This document shows, piece after piece, positions 21,819-28,754 of a DNA stretch of 28,754 nucleotides. Source of the DNA: an uncultured Oscillospiraceae bacterium (GTDB lineage Bacteria > Bacillota > Clostridia > Oscillospirales > Oscillospiraceae); the NCBI GenBank assembly GCA_900751035.1, contig CAADSF010000360.1:1-28754 (forward strand). Reading direction: 5' to 3'. Each line of letters begins with the position of its first letter. Position 1 is the first letter of the stretch. Position numbers and translations under genes: made by a program. The notes under the pieces are model-generated. The model did no database searches. It saw only the letters and a program-made list of their open reading frames with translations, and was not told where the DNA came from.

Positions 21819-23231
21819 ATGATGAAAAACAGCGAAAAGTCCATGGACAAGATCATTGCCCTTTGCAAGAACCGCGGCTTTGTCTTTGCAGGCTCCGAAA
21901 TATACGGCGGCCTCGCCAACAGCTGGGACTACGGCCCTCTCGGCGTTGAGTTCAAGAACAACGTCAAAAAGGCGTGGCTCAAGAAATTCGTGCAGGAAAG
22001 CCCGTACAACGTCGGTCTCGACGCGGCCATCATTATGAACCCGCAGACGTGGATCACGACCGGCCATGTGTCCAGCTTCTCCGACCCGCTGCTCGACTGC
22101 AAGGCGTGCAAGGCCCGTCACCGCGCCGACAAGCTCATCGGCGAAGAGCACCACGAGGTCAACGTCGACGCGATGAGCTTCGACGAGATGGACAAGTTCA
22201 TTGCCGAGCACGAGGACATCGTCTGCCCCGTCTGCGGCAAGCACGACTTTACCCCTATCCGCAAGTTCAATCTGATGTTCAAGACCGCCATCGGCGTCAC
22301 CGAGGACTCCTCCTCGACCTGCTATCTGCGGCCGGAGACGGCGCAGGGCATCTTCGTGAACTTCGCGAACATCCAGCGCACCACCCGCCGCAAGCTGCCC
22401 TTCGGCGTCTGCCAGGTCGGCAAGGCATTCCGCAACGAGATCACGCCGGGCAACTTCACCTTCCGTACCCGCGAGTTTGAGCAGATGGAGTGCGAATTCT
22501 TCTGCAAGCCCGGCACGGATCTGGAGTGGTTCGCGTACTGGAAGGATTCCTGTGTGAACTGGCTCAAGAGCCTCGGCATCCGCGAGGAGAACCTGCGCCT
22601 GCGCGACCACGAGCCGGCGGAGCTGGCCTTCTACTCCAGAGCTACGACCGACATTGAATACGCGTTCCCGTTCACCGACTGGGGCGAGCTGTGGGGCATT
22701 GCCGACCGCACGGATTATGACCTCAAGCGCCATCAGGAGGCGTCCGGCAAGGACCTGACCTATTTCGATCAGGAAGCGAACGAGCACTATATCCCCTACG
22801 TCATCGAGCCGTCGCTCGGCTGCGACCGTGTGGCGCTGGCTTTCCTGTGCGAGGCATATGACGAGGAGGTCATCGACGAGGCAAAGAACGACGTGCGCGT
22901 GGTTTTGCACCTGCATCCGGCGCTGGCCCCGTACAAGGCTGCAATCCTGCCGCTGAGCAAGAAGCTGGCCGAGCCTGCAAGAAAGATCTATCAGGAGCTG
23001 TGCGGCGACTTCATGCTCGACTACGACGACACCGGCTCCATCGGCAAGCGCTATCGCCGCGAGGATGAGATCGGCACGCCGTACTGCATCACGGTCGACT
23101 TTGCGACCGTCGGCGACGACAAGACCCCGGCGGACAACGCCGTCACCATCCGCGAACGCGACTCCATGGAGCAGGTCCGCATCCCCATCAGCGAGCTGAA
23201 GAGCTGGCTGGCCGAACACACGAAATTCTAA
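21819..23231 (+). CDS. glyQS: Glycine--tRNA ligase, single-chain class II type
   Basis: The 470-residue protein charges tRNA-Gly with glycine. It shows the class II glycyl enzyme pattern: GSEIYGGLANSWDYGPLG near the start, CKACKARH and VCPVCGKH as a four-cysteine zinc-type insertion, SSSTCYLRPETAQGIFVNF, motif 2 GKAFRNEITPGNFTFRTREFEQME and motif 3-like IEPSLGCDRVALAFL, then a C-terminal anticodon-binding domain with VVLHLHPALAPYKAAILPL. This is the homodimer type of many Firmicutes and of archaea and eukaryotes, not the two-subunit GlyQ/GlyS. ATG at 21819 follows AGGAGG by nine bases. It has its own promoter and terminator. Length is normal. Confidence 0.98.
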   Translation: MMKNSEKSMDKIIALCKNRGFVFAGSEIYGGLANSWDYGPLGVEFKNNVKKAWLKKFVQESPYNVGLDAAIIMNPQTWITTGHVSSFSDPLLDCKACKARHRADKLIGEEHHEVNVDAMSFDEMDKFIAEHEDIVCPVCGKHDFTPIRKFNLMFKTAIGVTEDSSSTCYLRPETAQGIFVNFANIQRTTRRKLPFGVCQVGKAFRNEITPGNFTFRTREFEQMECEFFCKPGTDLEWFAYWKDSCVNWLKSLGIREENLRLRDHEPAELAFYSRATTDIEYAFPFTDWGELWGIADRTDYDLKRHQEASGKDLTYFDQEANEHYIPYVIEPSLGCDRVALAFLCEAYDEEVIDEAKNDVRVVLHLHPALAPYKAAILPLSKKLAEPARKIYQELCGDFMLDYDDTGSIGKRYRREDEIGTPYCITVDFATVGDDKTPADNAVTIRERDSMEQVRIPISELKSWLAEHTKF

Positions 23232-23237
23232 AACTTC

Positions 23238-23262
23238 AAAAGGGGCCGCACGGCCCCTTTTT
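23238..23262 (+). terminator. Terminator after glyQS
   Basis: AAAAGGGGCC (23238-23247) pairs with GGCCCCTTTT (23252-23261) around GCAC. The next gene begins only 30 bases later, without a visible promoter, so some read-through is likely. Confidence 0.85.
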
Positions 23263-23291
23263 CCATATCCAAACCACGGGAGGAAGCACCA

Positions 23292-23561
23292 ATGAAAGCC
23301 ATTATCACCGTCGTCGGCCCGGATAGGGTCGGCATTATTGCCGAGGTGTGTACGCTGCTGGCCCAGCTGCACATCAGCGTCGTCGAGATCAGCCAGACCA
23401 TCATGGAGCGCACGTTTACCATGATCATGCTCGTCGAATGGACGGAAGGAGCGCCGGAATTTGACGCGGTGCAGGCCCGCGTCACGGAAAAGGGCGAGCA
23501 GATGGGCCTGTCCATCCGCATCCAGCGGCAGGATATCTTCACTGCCATGCACACCATCTGA
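23292..23561 (+). CDS. ACT-domain protein, UPF0237 family
   Basis: This 89-residue protein is a single ACT domain: KAIITVVGPDRVGIIAEVCTLLA at the N-terminus (the ligand-binding G in the DRVG turn), then SVVEISQTIMERTFTMIMLVEW. ACT domains bind amino acids and other small ligands, and this UPF0237 type resembles GcvR-like regulators. GGGAGGA precedes the ATG. It is 13 bases before the UPF0210 gene; this pairing is conserved in many Firmicutes, so the two probably work together, but the role is not established. Cytosolic. Confidence 0.92.
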   Translation: MKAIITVVGPDRVGIIAEVCTLLAQLHISVVEISQTIMERTFTMIMLVEWTEGAPEFDAVQARVTEKGEQMGLSIRIQRQDIFTAMHTI

Positions 23562-23574
23562 CGGAGGATAGGCC

Positions 23575-24933
23575 ATGCTGAACCATTCCGATATCATGTC
23601 CACGGTCGATATGATCGACCATCAGCATCTGGACATCCGCACCATCACCATGGGCATTTCCCTTCTGGACTGCGCCGACCCGAACCCGGCGGCCTGCGCC
23701 CGCAAAATTCATGACAAGATCTGCCGGCAGGCGGAGCATCTGGTTGCGACCGGCTGCCAGATCGAGCGGGAGCTCGGCATTCCCATCGTCAACAAGCGCA
23801 TTTCCGTCACGCCCATCGCGCTGGTCGCGAGCGCGTGCGAGACGGAGGATTTTGTTCCGTTCGCCAGGGCGATGGACAGCGCCGCGAAGATGTGCGGTGT
23901 GGATTTCATCGGCGGCTTTTCCGCGCTCGTGCAGAAGGGCATGGCCTCCGGCGACCGGCGGCTGATTGCCGCCATCCCGCAGGCGCTGGCCGAAACAGAG
24001 CTGGTCTGCTCCAGCGTCAACGTCGCCTCGACAAAGGCGGGCATCAACATGGAGGCCGTGCGCCTCATGGGACAGGCAATCAAAAAGACCGCCGAGCTGA
24101 CGAAGGAGCGGGACGGCCTCGGCTGCGCGAAGCTCGTCGTGTTCTGCAACGCGGTCGAGGATAACCCGTTCATGGCGGGCGCGTTCCACGGCGTAGGGGA
24201 GGCCGACGCGGTTGTGAGCGTCGGCGTATCCGGGCCGGGCGTGGTGTACCACGCGCTGCAGAGCGTCAAGGGCAGGCCCTTTGACGAGGTGGCCGAGTGC
24301 ATCAAGAAAACGGCCTTCCGCATTACGCGCATGGGCCAGCTGGTCGCGCGGGAGGCGTCCCGGCGGCTGGGCGTGCCGTTCGGCGTGGTGGACCTGTCCC
24401 TTGCGCCGACGCCTGCCGTGGGCGACAGCGTGGCGCGGATTCTGGAGGAAATGGGCCTTGAGACGTGCGGAACGCACGGGACGACGGCGGCGCTGGCGCT
24501 TTTGAACGACGCGGTCAAAAAGGGCGGTCTGATGGCGTCCAGCTCCGTCGGCGGACTGTCCGGCGCGTTTATCCCGGTGTCCGAGGACGAGGGCATGATT
24601 GCCGCGGCGCGCAGCGGCGTTCTGACGCTCGACAAGCTCGAAGCCATGACGTGCGTGTGCTCGGTGGGGCTTGACATGATCGCCGTCCCCGGCGACACGA
24701 GCGCGGAGACGATCTCCGCCATCATCGCGGACGAGGCCGCCGTCGGCATGGTCAATTCCAAGACGACCGCCGTGCGCCTCATCCCGGCTCCGGGCAAGAC
24801 GGTGGGCGACGAGGTTTCCTTCGGCGGCCTGCTCGGCGCGGCGCCCATCATGCCGGTACATCCGGAGTCCGCCGCAGACTTTATCGCCCGCGGCGGGAGA
24901 ATCCCGGCCCCGATGCAGAGTCTGAAGAACTGA
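23575..24933 (+). CDS. UPF0210 (PFL-like, DUF711) family protein
   Basis: The 452-residue protein matches the UPF0210 family along its whole length: DIRTITMGISLLDCADP at the start, GIPIVNKRISVTPIALV, GVDFIGGFSALVQKG, FCNAVEDNPFMAGAFHG and SVGLDMIAVPGDT. The family is described as structurally related to pyruvate formate-lyase-like barrels but lacks a glycyl-radical loop that I can see. Function unknown. GGAGGATA precedes the ATG, 13 bases after the ACT-domain gene, so it is translated from the same message. Length is normal and no truncation is seen. Confidence 0.93.
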   Translation: MLNHSDIMSTVDMIDHQHLDIRTITMGISLLDCADPNPAACARKIHDKICRQAEHLVATGCQIERELGIPIVNKRISVTPIALVASACETEDFVPFARAMDSAAKMCGVDFIGGFSALVQKGMASGDRRLIAAIPQALAETELVCSSVNVASTKAGINMEAVRLMGQAIKKTAELTKERDGLGCAKLVVFCNAVEDNPFMAGAFHGVGEADAVVSVGVSGPGVVYHALQSVKGRPFDEVAECIKKTAFRITRMGQLVAREASRRLGVPFGVVDLSLAPTPAVGDSVARILEEMGLETCGTHGTTAALALLNDAVKKGGLMASSSVGGLSGAFIPVSEDEGMIAAARSGVLTLDKLEAMTCVCSVGLDMIAVPGDTSAETISAIIADEAAVGMVNSKTTAVRLIPAPGKTVGDEVSFGGLLGAAPIMPVHPESAADFIARGGRIPAPMQSLKN

Positions 24934-24995
24934 GCGGAGGCGGCTGTTTTGCGGAAGGCGCTCTGTTTTGTGAGTGGGGGCCGACGCCCACTCAG

Positions 24996-25078
24996 CCCGG
25001 CAGAATGTGCCGTTTTTACGGTAATCTTCGGCGAATTCAGAACTTCCCATTGGGCCGACAGAGTCGTCGGCCCCTACG
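24996..25078 (+). repeat. 83-base direct repeat, unit A
   Basis: Begins CCCGGCAGAATGTGCCGTTT, a short terminator-like hairpin CGGCA-GAATG-TGCCG followed by TTTTT, continues through GGCGAATTC and AACTTCCCA and ends in the stem-loop at 25052-25073. Unit B repeats it 133 bases on with about a dozen differences. Confidence 0.8.
25052..25073 (+). repeat. AGAGTC-loop palindromic repeat, copy 1
   Basis: Stem GGGCCGAC/GTCGGCCC with loop AGAGTC, followed by CCTAC. It is the right end of repeat unit A. Confidence 0.8.
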
Positions 25079-25109
25079 GCGGGGCTTTAATCTCCAGGTA
25101 TCTCTGTAG

Positions 25110-25131
25110 GGGCGGACGACTCTGTCCGCCC
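25110..25131 (-). repeat. AGAGTC-loop palindromic repeat, copy 2 (inverted)
   Basis: Stem GGGCGGAC/GTCCGCCC with loop GACTCT, the complement of AGAGTC; GTAG precedes it, the complement of the CTAC that follows other copies. Confidence 0.8.
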
Positions 25132-25211
25132 GGCAGAATGTGCCGTTTTTACGGGAGTCTTTGGCGAATTCGTAACTTCCCAATGGGTCGATGTGGGCAT
25201 CGACCCCTACA
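25129..25211 (+). repeat. 83-base direct repeat, unit B
   Basis: Same order of parts as unit A (hairpin plus TTTTT, GGCGAATTC, AACTTCCCA, terminal stem-loop at 25185-25206). Its terminal stem differs in sequence from that of unit A but still pairs perfectly. Confidence 0.8.
25185..25206 (+). repeat. Palindromic repeat, copy 3 (variant stem and loop)
   Basis: Stem GGGTCGAT/ATCGACCC with loop GTGGGC, followed by CCTACA. Compared with copy 1, several changes in one arm are matched in the other. Confidence 0.75.
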
Positions 25212-25273
25212 GTCAAGTATGCAGGTGCATACGATTTCGCCGTCAATTTTCAAATAAAGGTTGCATTCCGTGC

Positions 25274-25295
25274 GGGCGGACAGAGTCGTCCGCCC
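25274..25295 (+). repeat. AGAGTC-loop palindromic repeat, copy 4
   Basis: Stem GGGCGGAC/GTCCGCCC with loop AGAGTC, followed by CCTACA. It lies just past the end of the minus-strand HAD gene and could help end its transcript, but no U-tract follows. Confidence 0.8.
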
Positions 25296-25332
25296 CTACA
25301 TCCGGCGTGAGAGCCTTGGTGGCACGCTACGC

Positions 25333-25986
25333 TTATTCCTCCAGCAGACGGTCGAGGTCGGCGACGGTTTTGCAGTAGAAATCGCAGTTTTTCCGCATGA
25401 ACTGCTCAATCTCCGGGATATCGTTCGCCCAGCCTGCGGCGGCAAAGGGGACGCCTGCGGCTTTTGCCATGTCATAGCCGGGCTTCAGATCGTCGACGAC
25501 GAGAAGCTCCTGCGGCTTCAGGCCGAAGCGCTCCATGATCCGCTCCAGCGGCCAGATGTGCGGCTTGCGCTGCTCAGGCGGCTGCTCCCAGCCGAAAATT
25601 ACGTCCGGCTCCGGCAGACCATTTTCCCGGTAATCGCGCTCGATGCTTCCGCGCATGGAGTGTGAAACGACGGCGATGTATCCGCCCGCGTCTTTATGCC
25701 GCCGCAGAATTTCGCGGATGCCGGGATAGGCGTCCGGCACGCGCGTGCGCACCCAGTCCTGCCAGAAGCGGAACTCGCCTTCGAGCTCCTCCTCCGAAAA
25801 GCCGAGCTCGCCGGTGAACAGCGCCATGATGCCGGGGTCGAAATTCTTGCGGAAATAGTCCTCCAGCGTATACGACGCCTCCGGGCGCACGAGCTTTAAA
25901 TAGGCCAGGAACGACGGAAAGTGGATGGTGGCGGTGCTGTTGACCGTGGTGTCGTCGTGATCCATGACCAGACATCTGAAGCGCAA
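25333..25986 (-). CDS. HAD-superfamily hydrolase (phosphoglycolate phosphatase-like)
   Basis: The 217-residue protein has HAD motif I as VMDHDDTTVNS (Asp9 nucleophile, Asp11 acid/base), a helical cap (residues ~20-90), motif II Ser in VVSHS, motif III Lys in QRKPHIWPLE and motif IV VVDDLKPG. In motif I the usual DxDGT reads DHDDT. The family cleaves small phosphate esters; the substrate is not predictable. The start is TTG at 25984-25986, eight bases after AGGAGG; no ATG lies near, and the family start MxFxxLVMD supports it. It has its own promoter with a palindrome at the start point. Convergent with UPF0210. Confidence 0.9.
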   Translation of the reverse strand: MRFRCLVMDHDDTTVNSTATIHFPSFLAYLKLVRPEASYTLEDYFRKNFDPGIMALFTGELGFSEEELEGEFRFWQDWVRTRVPDAYPGIREILRRHKDAGGYIAVVSHSMRGSIERDYRENGLPEPDVIFGWEQPPEQRKPHIWPLERIMERFGLKPQELLVVDDLKPGYDMAKAAGVPFAAAGWANDIPEIEQFMRKNCDFYCKTVADLDRLLEE

Positions 25987-25999
25987 GGCAGATCCCTCC

Positions 26000-26045
26000 T
26001 GTCAGTCTTTTCTGACATCATACCAGCTGTCTCGGCGCTTCGCAA
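26000..26045 (-). promoter_or_regulatory. Promoter of the HAD gene with palindrome at the start point
   Basis: On the minus strand TTGCGA (26040-26045) and TATGAT (26017-26022) are 17 bases apart. TGTCAG/CTGACA (26000-26005 with 26012-26017) lies just downstream of the -10 and next to the AGGAGG, so it could be an operator or an mRNA hairpin. Confidence 0.6.
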
Positions 26046-26079
26046 GGAAAATCGCCAAATCTTATTTTTTTATGAAGAA

Positions 26080-26108
26080 TTGCTATTTTCAGAAAGCTGT
26101 GCTATCAT
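26080..26108 (+). promoter_or_regulatory. Promoter of the SH3b membrane protein gene
   Basis: TTGCTA (26080-26085) and TATCAT (26103-26108) are 17 bases apart in an A+T-rich stretch. The ATG at 26180 lies about 65 bases after the expected start. Confidence 0.55.
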
Positions 26109-26179
26109 AATCATGAATATACTGCGCGAGGTCTATCCCCGCGCTTCGCAGCCCCGAACATCATCATGGAGGTACGGCT

Positions 26180-27532
26180 ATGAACAAAAGAAGAAAGCAA
26201 AGCATCTGGCTGCGCAGAAATCTGCCGCTGCTGATTGCAGCTGCAGCGCTTGTGCTGCTGGTGCTCATCATTGTGCTGGTTGCACGCGGCTGCTCCAAGG
26301 GCAGCGACACCGTGATCAGGGCACAGGCGTTTTCCACCGGCACGACCATCGAGCTGCCCCTGTCCGCCGAGCTGAACGAGTCGGATTACGTCTCCTACGG
26401 CGGCTATCAGTTCACGACAACGAAAAAGCTCAGCGCACTGACCAAGCTCATCACCAAAAATAACGAGGGCATCACCGCCGAGACGTATACCAACAGCTAC
26501 GGCGAGTGCGGCGTTTATACAAAGACAAACGAATCCGGCGGCACAGACAGCTGGTGCCTGTATGTCAAGGACCCGAAGAACACCAACGAAAAATGGTACT
26601 TCTTCATGGGCGAGCACCGCGAGATCGCGCTCGATTCCGGTACGCTCGATATGCTCCTGCCGCTGCACCTCATCACGGACGCGTCGCTGCGCGACACGAT
26701 GTTCGCGACCATCCAGCCCGGCACGCCGTATACCTGCGGCATCAGCAAGCTGCCCGACGGCCAGACGCTCTCCGGTATGTTCCGCTCGTTCTACGAGGCC
26801 TCCGGCCTCTACACCGTCACGACCAGCGACAAGGGCTTCACGCTCGTTCCGCGCGGCGGCGCACAGGAGCTGATGTTCCAGTTTGACGAGCAGGACACGA
26901 ACGGCCAGTTCATGATCACCGTCCCGCAGGCCGCCGAGCCGCAGCCCAGCACCAGCGCCGTCGTGACCTACGGCAGCGACGATCCCGTGACGCTGCCCGA
27001 AGCCGACGCGGCGGCTCTTTCCACCGTGCTGCTGCAGGCCAACTACAAAAAGACCGGCAAGACGGCGGAGTATCAGTACAGCGTCGATCTGGGCGGTCAG
27101 GTCTACGAGGTCGCGCTTGACTGGAAGGACAACACATGGAACGGCTCTGTGCGCTATAACGGACAGGTCGCCATGCTCGTCACCAAGAGCAGCTGCACCG
27201 TCGCATCCATCTTCGCCTCCAACCATCTCGGCGGCACGCCGGAGCGCGACACGGCCAAGTGGCCCGCCGACGTACAGGCGCTTGCCATCACGCCGAAGGC
27301 CGAAAGCATGGCCACGACGAACGATGTGAATGTGCGTACCGCTCCGTCGACCAACAGCGACATCCTCATGACCATGCCGACCGACACGGTCGTCGCCGTC
27401 ATCGGCGTCTCGGAGGAAACGGACGACGGCGCATGGTACGAGATCTGGTACAACGAGGTCTGCGCATACCTGAACGCCAAATACGTCAAGTCCATCAGCA
27501 GCGCCGCAGCCACAACGACCACAAACGGCTGA
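26180..27532 (+). CDS. Membrane-anchored protein with C-terminal bacterial SH3 (SH3b) domain
   Basis: The 450-residue protein begins with a basic stretch (MNKRRKQSIWLRRN) and one membrane helix at residues ~16-36 with a Cys just after it, so it is anchored with the rest outside. Residues ~45-385 are extracytoplasmic with two similar-looking beta-rich parts (EKWYFFMGE and YEVALDWKDN), which I do not recognise. Residues ~387-440 are an SH3b domain: NDVNVRTAPSTNSDIL, then AWYEIWYNEVCAYLNAKYVKSI. SH3b domains bind cell-wall peptides or glycans. A Ser/Ala/Thr tail (SSAAATTTTNG) follows. It probably acts at the cell surface on or near the wall; no enzymatic motif is seen. GGAGG precedes the ATG. 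Confidence 0.85.
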   Translation: MNKRRKQSIWLRRNLPLLIAAAALVLLVLIIVLVARGCSKGSDTVIRAQAFSTGTTIELPLSAELNESDYVSYGGYQFTTTKKLSALTKLITKNNEGITAETYTNSYGECGVYTKTNESGGTDSWCLYVKDPKNTNEKWYFFMGEHREIALDSGTLDMLLPLHLITDASLRDTMFATIQPGTPYTCGISKLPDGQTLSGMFRSFYEASGLYTVTTSDKGFTLVPRGGAQELMFQFDEQDTNGQFMITVPQAAEPQPSTSAVVTYGSDDPVTLPEADAAALSTVLLQANYKKTGKTAEYQYSVDLGGQVYEVALDWKDNTWNGSVRYNGQVAMLVTKSSCTVASIFASNHLGGTPERDTAKWPADVQALAITPKAESMATTNDVNVRTAPSTNSDILMTMPTDTVVAVIGVSEETDDGAWYEIWYNEVCAYLNAKYVKSISSAAATTTTNG

Positions 27533-27557
27533 TCGGGCGGCAAAACAGAAAACCCCC

Positions 27558-27593
27558 GCAGGGGCCGGCGACTCTGCCGGCCCCTGCTTTTTT
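27558..27593 (+). terminator. Terminator of the SH3b gene, built from a palindromic-repeat copy
   Basis: A perfect 12-bp stem (27558-27569 with 27576-27587) has loop GACTCT and is followed by six T. The loop is the complement of AGAGTC in the repeat family, and the arms contain the same GGGGCCGG-type stem. Confidence 0.9.
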
Positions 27594-27814
27594 CTGTGAC
27601 GCACTGGCGCGGGAGCGCCCCTCCCTTGAGCAGGAGGGCCTGAAGAGATTCGAACACGGCAAATTTTTGAGCGCTCTGAATCCTGCACCAAACGGAACCC
27701 AGCGCCCCTTTTCTTCCCCATCTTTTCCGGCAAGGCTGAAAAGATGGGGCCGCCGGAGGCAGCCCGGCAATGGAATCAAAATTTCCGCTGCATTCGCTTT
27801 TCACCGGTTCCATC
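27594..27814. other. Geneless region with a 12-bp perfect inverted repeat
   Basis: CCCCATCTTTTC (27716-27727) and GAAAAGATGGGG (27738-27749) are perfect complements ten bases apart, without a U-tract on either strand. A shorter CCCTCC/GGAGGG repeat is near 27620-27640. I see no gene. Confidence 0.5.
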
Positions 27815-27843
27815 TTGCGGAATCGGCGGCGGTGCGGTATGAT
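27815..27843 (+). promoter_or_regulatory. Promoter of the cupin-HAD operon
   Basis: TTGCGG (27815-27820) and TATGAT (27838-27843) are spaced by 17 bases, like the TTGCGA-17-TATGAT promoter of the other HAD gene. Confidence 0.65.
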
Positions 27844-27904
27844 AGACGGACAAAGAAGCTGCCCGTCCGGGCAGGAGTCATTGCGCGCGAAAGGAGTCTT
27901 CATT

Positions 27905-28342
27905 ATGAGCACAAACAGCAGAGAAGCCTTTGAACAGCAGGACGCGTTCGGGGTCGGTGCGCCGAACGACGCGTATGCGCAGTATTTTATCGGACAGTCG
28001 TATCTGAAGCCTCTGACCACGCCCGGCGCCTGTCCCGTATTTCTGGCGAACGTGACCTTTGAGCCGGGCTGCCGGAACAACTGGCACATCCATCATGCAA
28101 GCAAGGGCGGCGGCCAGCTGCTGATCTGCACAGCCGGAGAGGGCTGGTATCAGGAAGCGGGCAAACCCGCCGTGAGCCTGACGCCCGGCATGGTCGTCAC
28201 CATCCCGGCGGAGGTCAAGCACTGGCACGGAGCGAAGGCCGACAGCTGGTTCAGCCACATCGCTGTTGAGGTTCCCGGCGAGAACACCCGCAACGAATGG
28301 TGCGAGCCGGTTTCGGATGAGGAATACGCAAGCCTTGGCTGA
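27905..28342 (+). CDS. Single-domain cupin protein
   Basis: The 145-residue protein is one cupin barrel. Motif 1 is NNWHIHHASKGGGQLLICTAGEGWYQEAG, with His ligands and the late Glu/Gln region, and motif 2 is TIPAEVKHWHGA. It resembles the cupins found with carboxymuconolactone decarboxylase-like proteins (for example the segment YFIGQSYLKPL near the start), but no such partner is in the window. The start at ATG 27905 has AAAGGAG ahead of it; the frame is open upstream without a ribosome binding site. It is 11 bases before the next HAD gene, likely one message. Cupins bind a metal and may be an enzyme or a sensor; I cannot say which. Confidence 0.88.
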   Translation: MSTNSREAFEQQDAFGVGAPNDAYAQYFIGQSYLKPLTTPGACPVFLANVTFEPGCRNNWHIHHASKGGGQLLICTAGEGWYQEAGKPAVSLTPGMVVTIPAEVKHWHGAKADSWFSHIAVEVPGENTRNEWCEPVSDEEYASLG

Positions 28343-28353
28343 TAGGAGACACG

Positions 28354-28754
28354 ATGGGCTGGGATGTTTTATTATTTGATCTGGACGGAACGCTGACAGA
28401 TTCCGGGCCGGGGATCATGCACGCGGCTGAGACTGCGCTGGACTCGTTCGGAATCACCGGGCTGTCTGAGCAGGCGCTGCGGCAGTTTGTCGGCCCGCCG
28501 CTGGTCGAGTCGTTTGCCGTCTATCTCCCGCAGGCGGATGTTCAGACGGCCATTGACCGCTTCCGCGCCTATTACCGCGAGACGGGCTGGCTCGAAAACG
28601 AGCCGTATCCCGGCGTGCGGGAATGCCTGCACGCACTGAAAGCGGCGGGAAAGCGGATGTACGTCGCTACGTCCAAGCTGGAAGCCATGGCGCGGCAGGT
28701 GCTGACGCATTTTGATCTGATGCAGTATTTTGACGGCGTGTGCGGCGGGCTGGC
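28354..28754 (+). CDS. HAD-superfamily phosphatase (PpaX/phosphoglycolate phosphatase-like), cut by window end
   Basis: The first 133 codons are present. Motif I is LFDLDGTLTDS (Asp9, Asp11), followed by a helical cap including LRQFVGPPLVESF, and motif II YVATSKLEAMA. This pattern matches phosphoglycolate phosphatases and pyrophosphatase PpaX. TAGGAG precedes the ATG, 11 bases after the cupin stop. The frame continues past 28754 without a stop, so the C-terminal half with motifs III and IV is not visible. Confidence 0.9.
   Translation, partial: MGWDVLLFDLDGTLTDSGPGIMHAAETALDSFGITGLSEQALRQFVGPPLVESFAVYLPQADVQTAIDRFRAYYRETGWLENEPYPGVRECLHALKAAGKRMYVATSKLEAMARQVLTHFDLMQYFDGVCGGL

Larger units (their letters stand above)
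24934..25332. other. 399-base intergenic region made of palindromic repeats
   Basis: No gene is seen. The stretch holds a hairpin GAGTGGG...CCCACTC (24972-24994), two 83-base direct repeats, four covarying stem-loops and a small palindrome GTATGCA-GG-TGCATAC (25217-25232). It separates the convergent UPF0210 and HAD genes and probably ends transcription from both sides. Confidence 0.8.

Noticed and set aside
21657..23603. 648-codon minus-strand open frame opposite glyQS
   Set aside because: It is the antisense shadow of glyQS and the ACT gene; G+C-rich codon use leaves the opposite strand open. No recognisable domain and no ribosome binding site.
24996..25295. CRISPR array
   Set aside because: Repeats are palindromic, in both orientations, irregularly spaced and without equal-length unique spacers; no cas genes nearby.

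Overview
The window looks like the chromosome of a gut-type Clostridia member, probably Oscillospiraceae/Ruminococcaceae-like. This is an inference from the single-chain glycyl-tRNA synthetase, the ACT/UPF0210 gene pair, the AraC- and ROK-type sugar regulators, the strong AGGAGG ribosome binding sites and the G+C-rich coding sequence. It carries one large sugar-type catabolic locus, a small mobile-element remnant, and a stretch of housekeeping genes.

Bases 1-890 hold two gene fragments joined end to end: the first 81 codons of an A+T-rich sugar ABC permease, then the last ~200 codons of clpB, which carries two in-frame stops. Bases 970-5036 (minus strand) hold a ROK regulator, a NagB-like deaminase/isomerase homologue lacking one catalytic-triad residue, a cytosolic CBM9-like protein and an AraC regulator. 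A compact region (5037-5170) with two overlapping divergent promoters and a shared palindrome separates the AraC gene from a plus-strand operon of a TIM-barrel sugar isomerase/epimerase and a Gfo/Idh/MocA dehydrogenase.

Bases 7306-17660 form a long plus-strand unit that starts at a promoter with a palindrome in its spacer. It encodes a PIG-L/LmbE deacetylase, an RbsC/RbsA/RbsB-type importer, a second Gfo/Idh/MocA dehydrogenase, two DegT/DnrJ/EryC1 PLP aminotransferases and a ceramidase-like protein without the usual catalytic serine. Hairpins without good U-tracts lie between several genes, and an 18-codon leader ORF precedes the first aminotransferase. Deacylation, dehydrogenation, transamination and isomerisation of one imported substrate suggest intracellular breakdown or salvage of an N-acylated amino sugar or aminocyclitol. 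That pathway is my inference; it is the most novel system in the window.

Bases ~17700-20440 are an A+T-richer mobile-element remnant: an N-terminally truncated SF3 helicase (P4/D5-primase type) whose C-terminus resembles an excisionase, and an intact tyrosine integrase. It lies next to tRNA-Val(GAC), which has its own consensus promoter and terminator. Then come a DUF3810 membrane metalloprotease-like gene, glyQS, an ACT-domain gene with UPF0210, a region of palindromic repeats (25.0-25.3 kb), a HAD hydrolase, a membrane-anchored SH3b protein, a cupin, and a second HAD hydrolase that runs off the window end. A hairpin repeat family with a conserved loop and covarying stems is scattered from 17.7 to 27.6 kb, and one member serves as a terminator.
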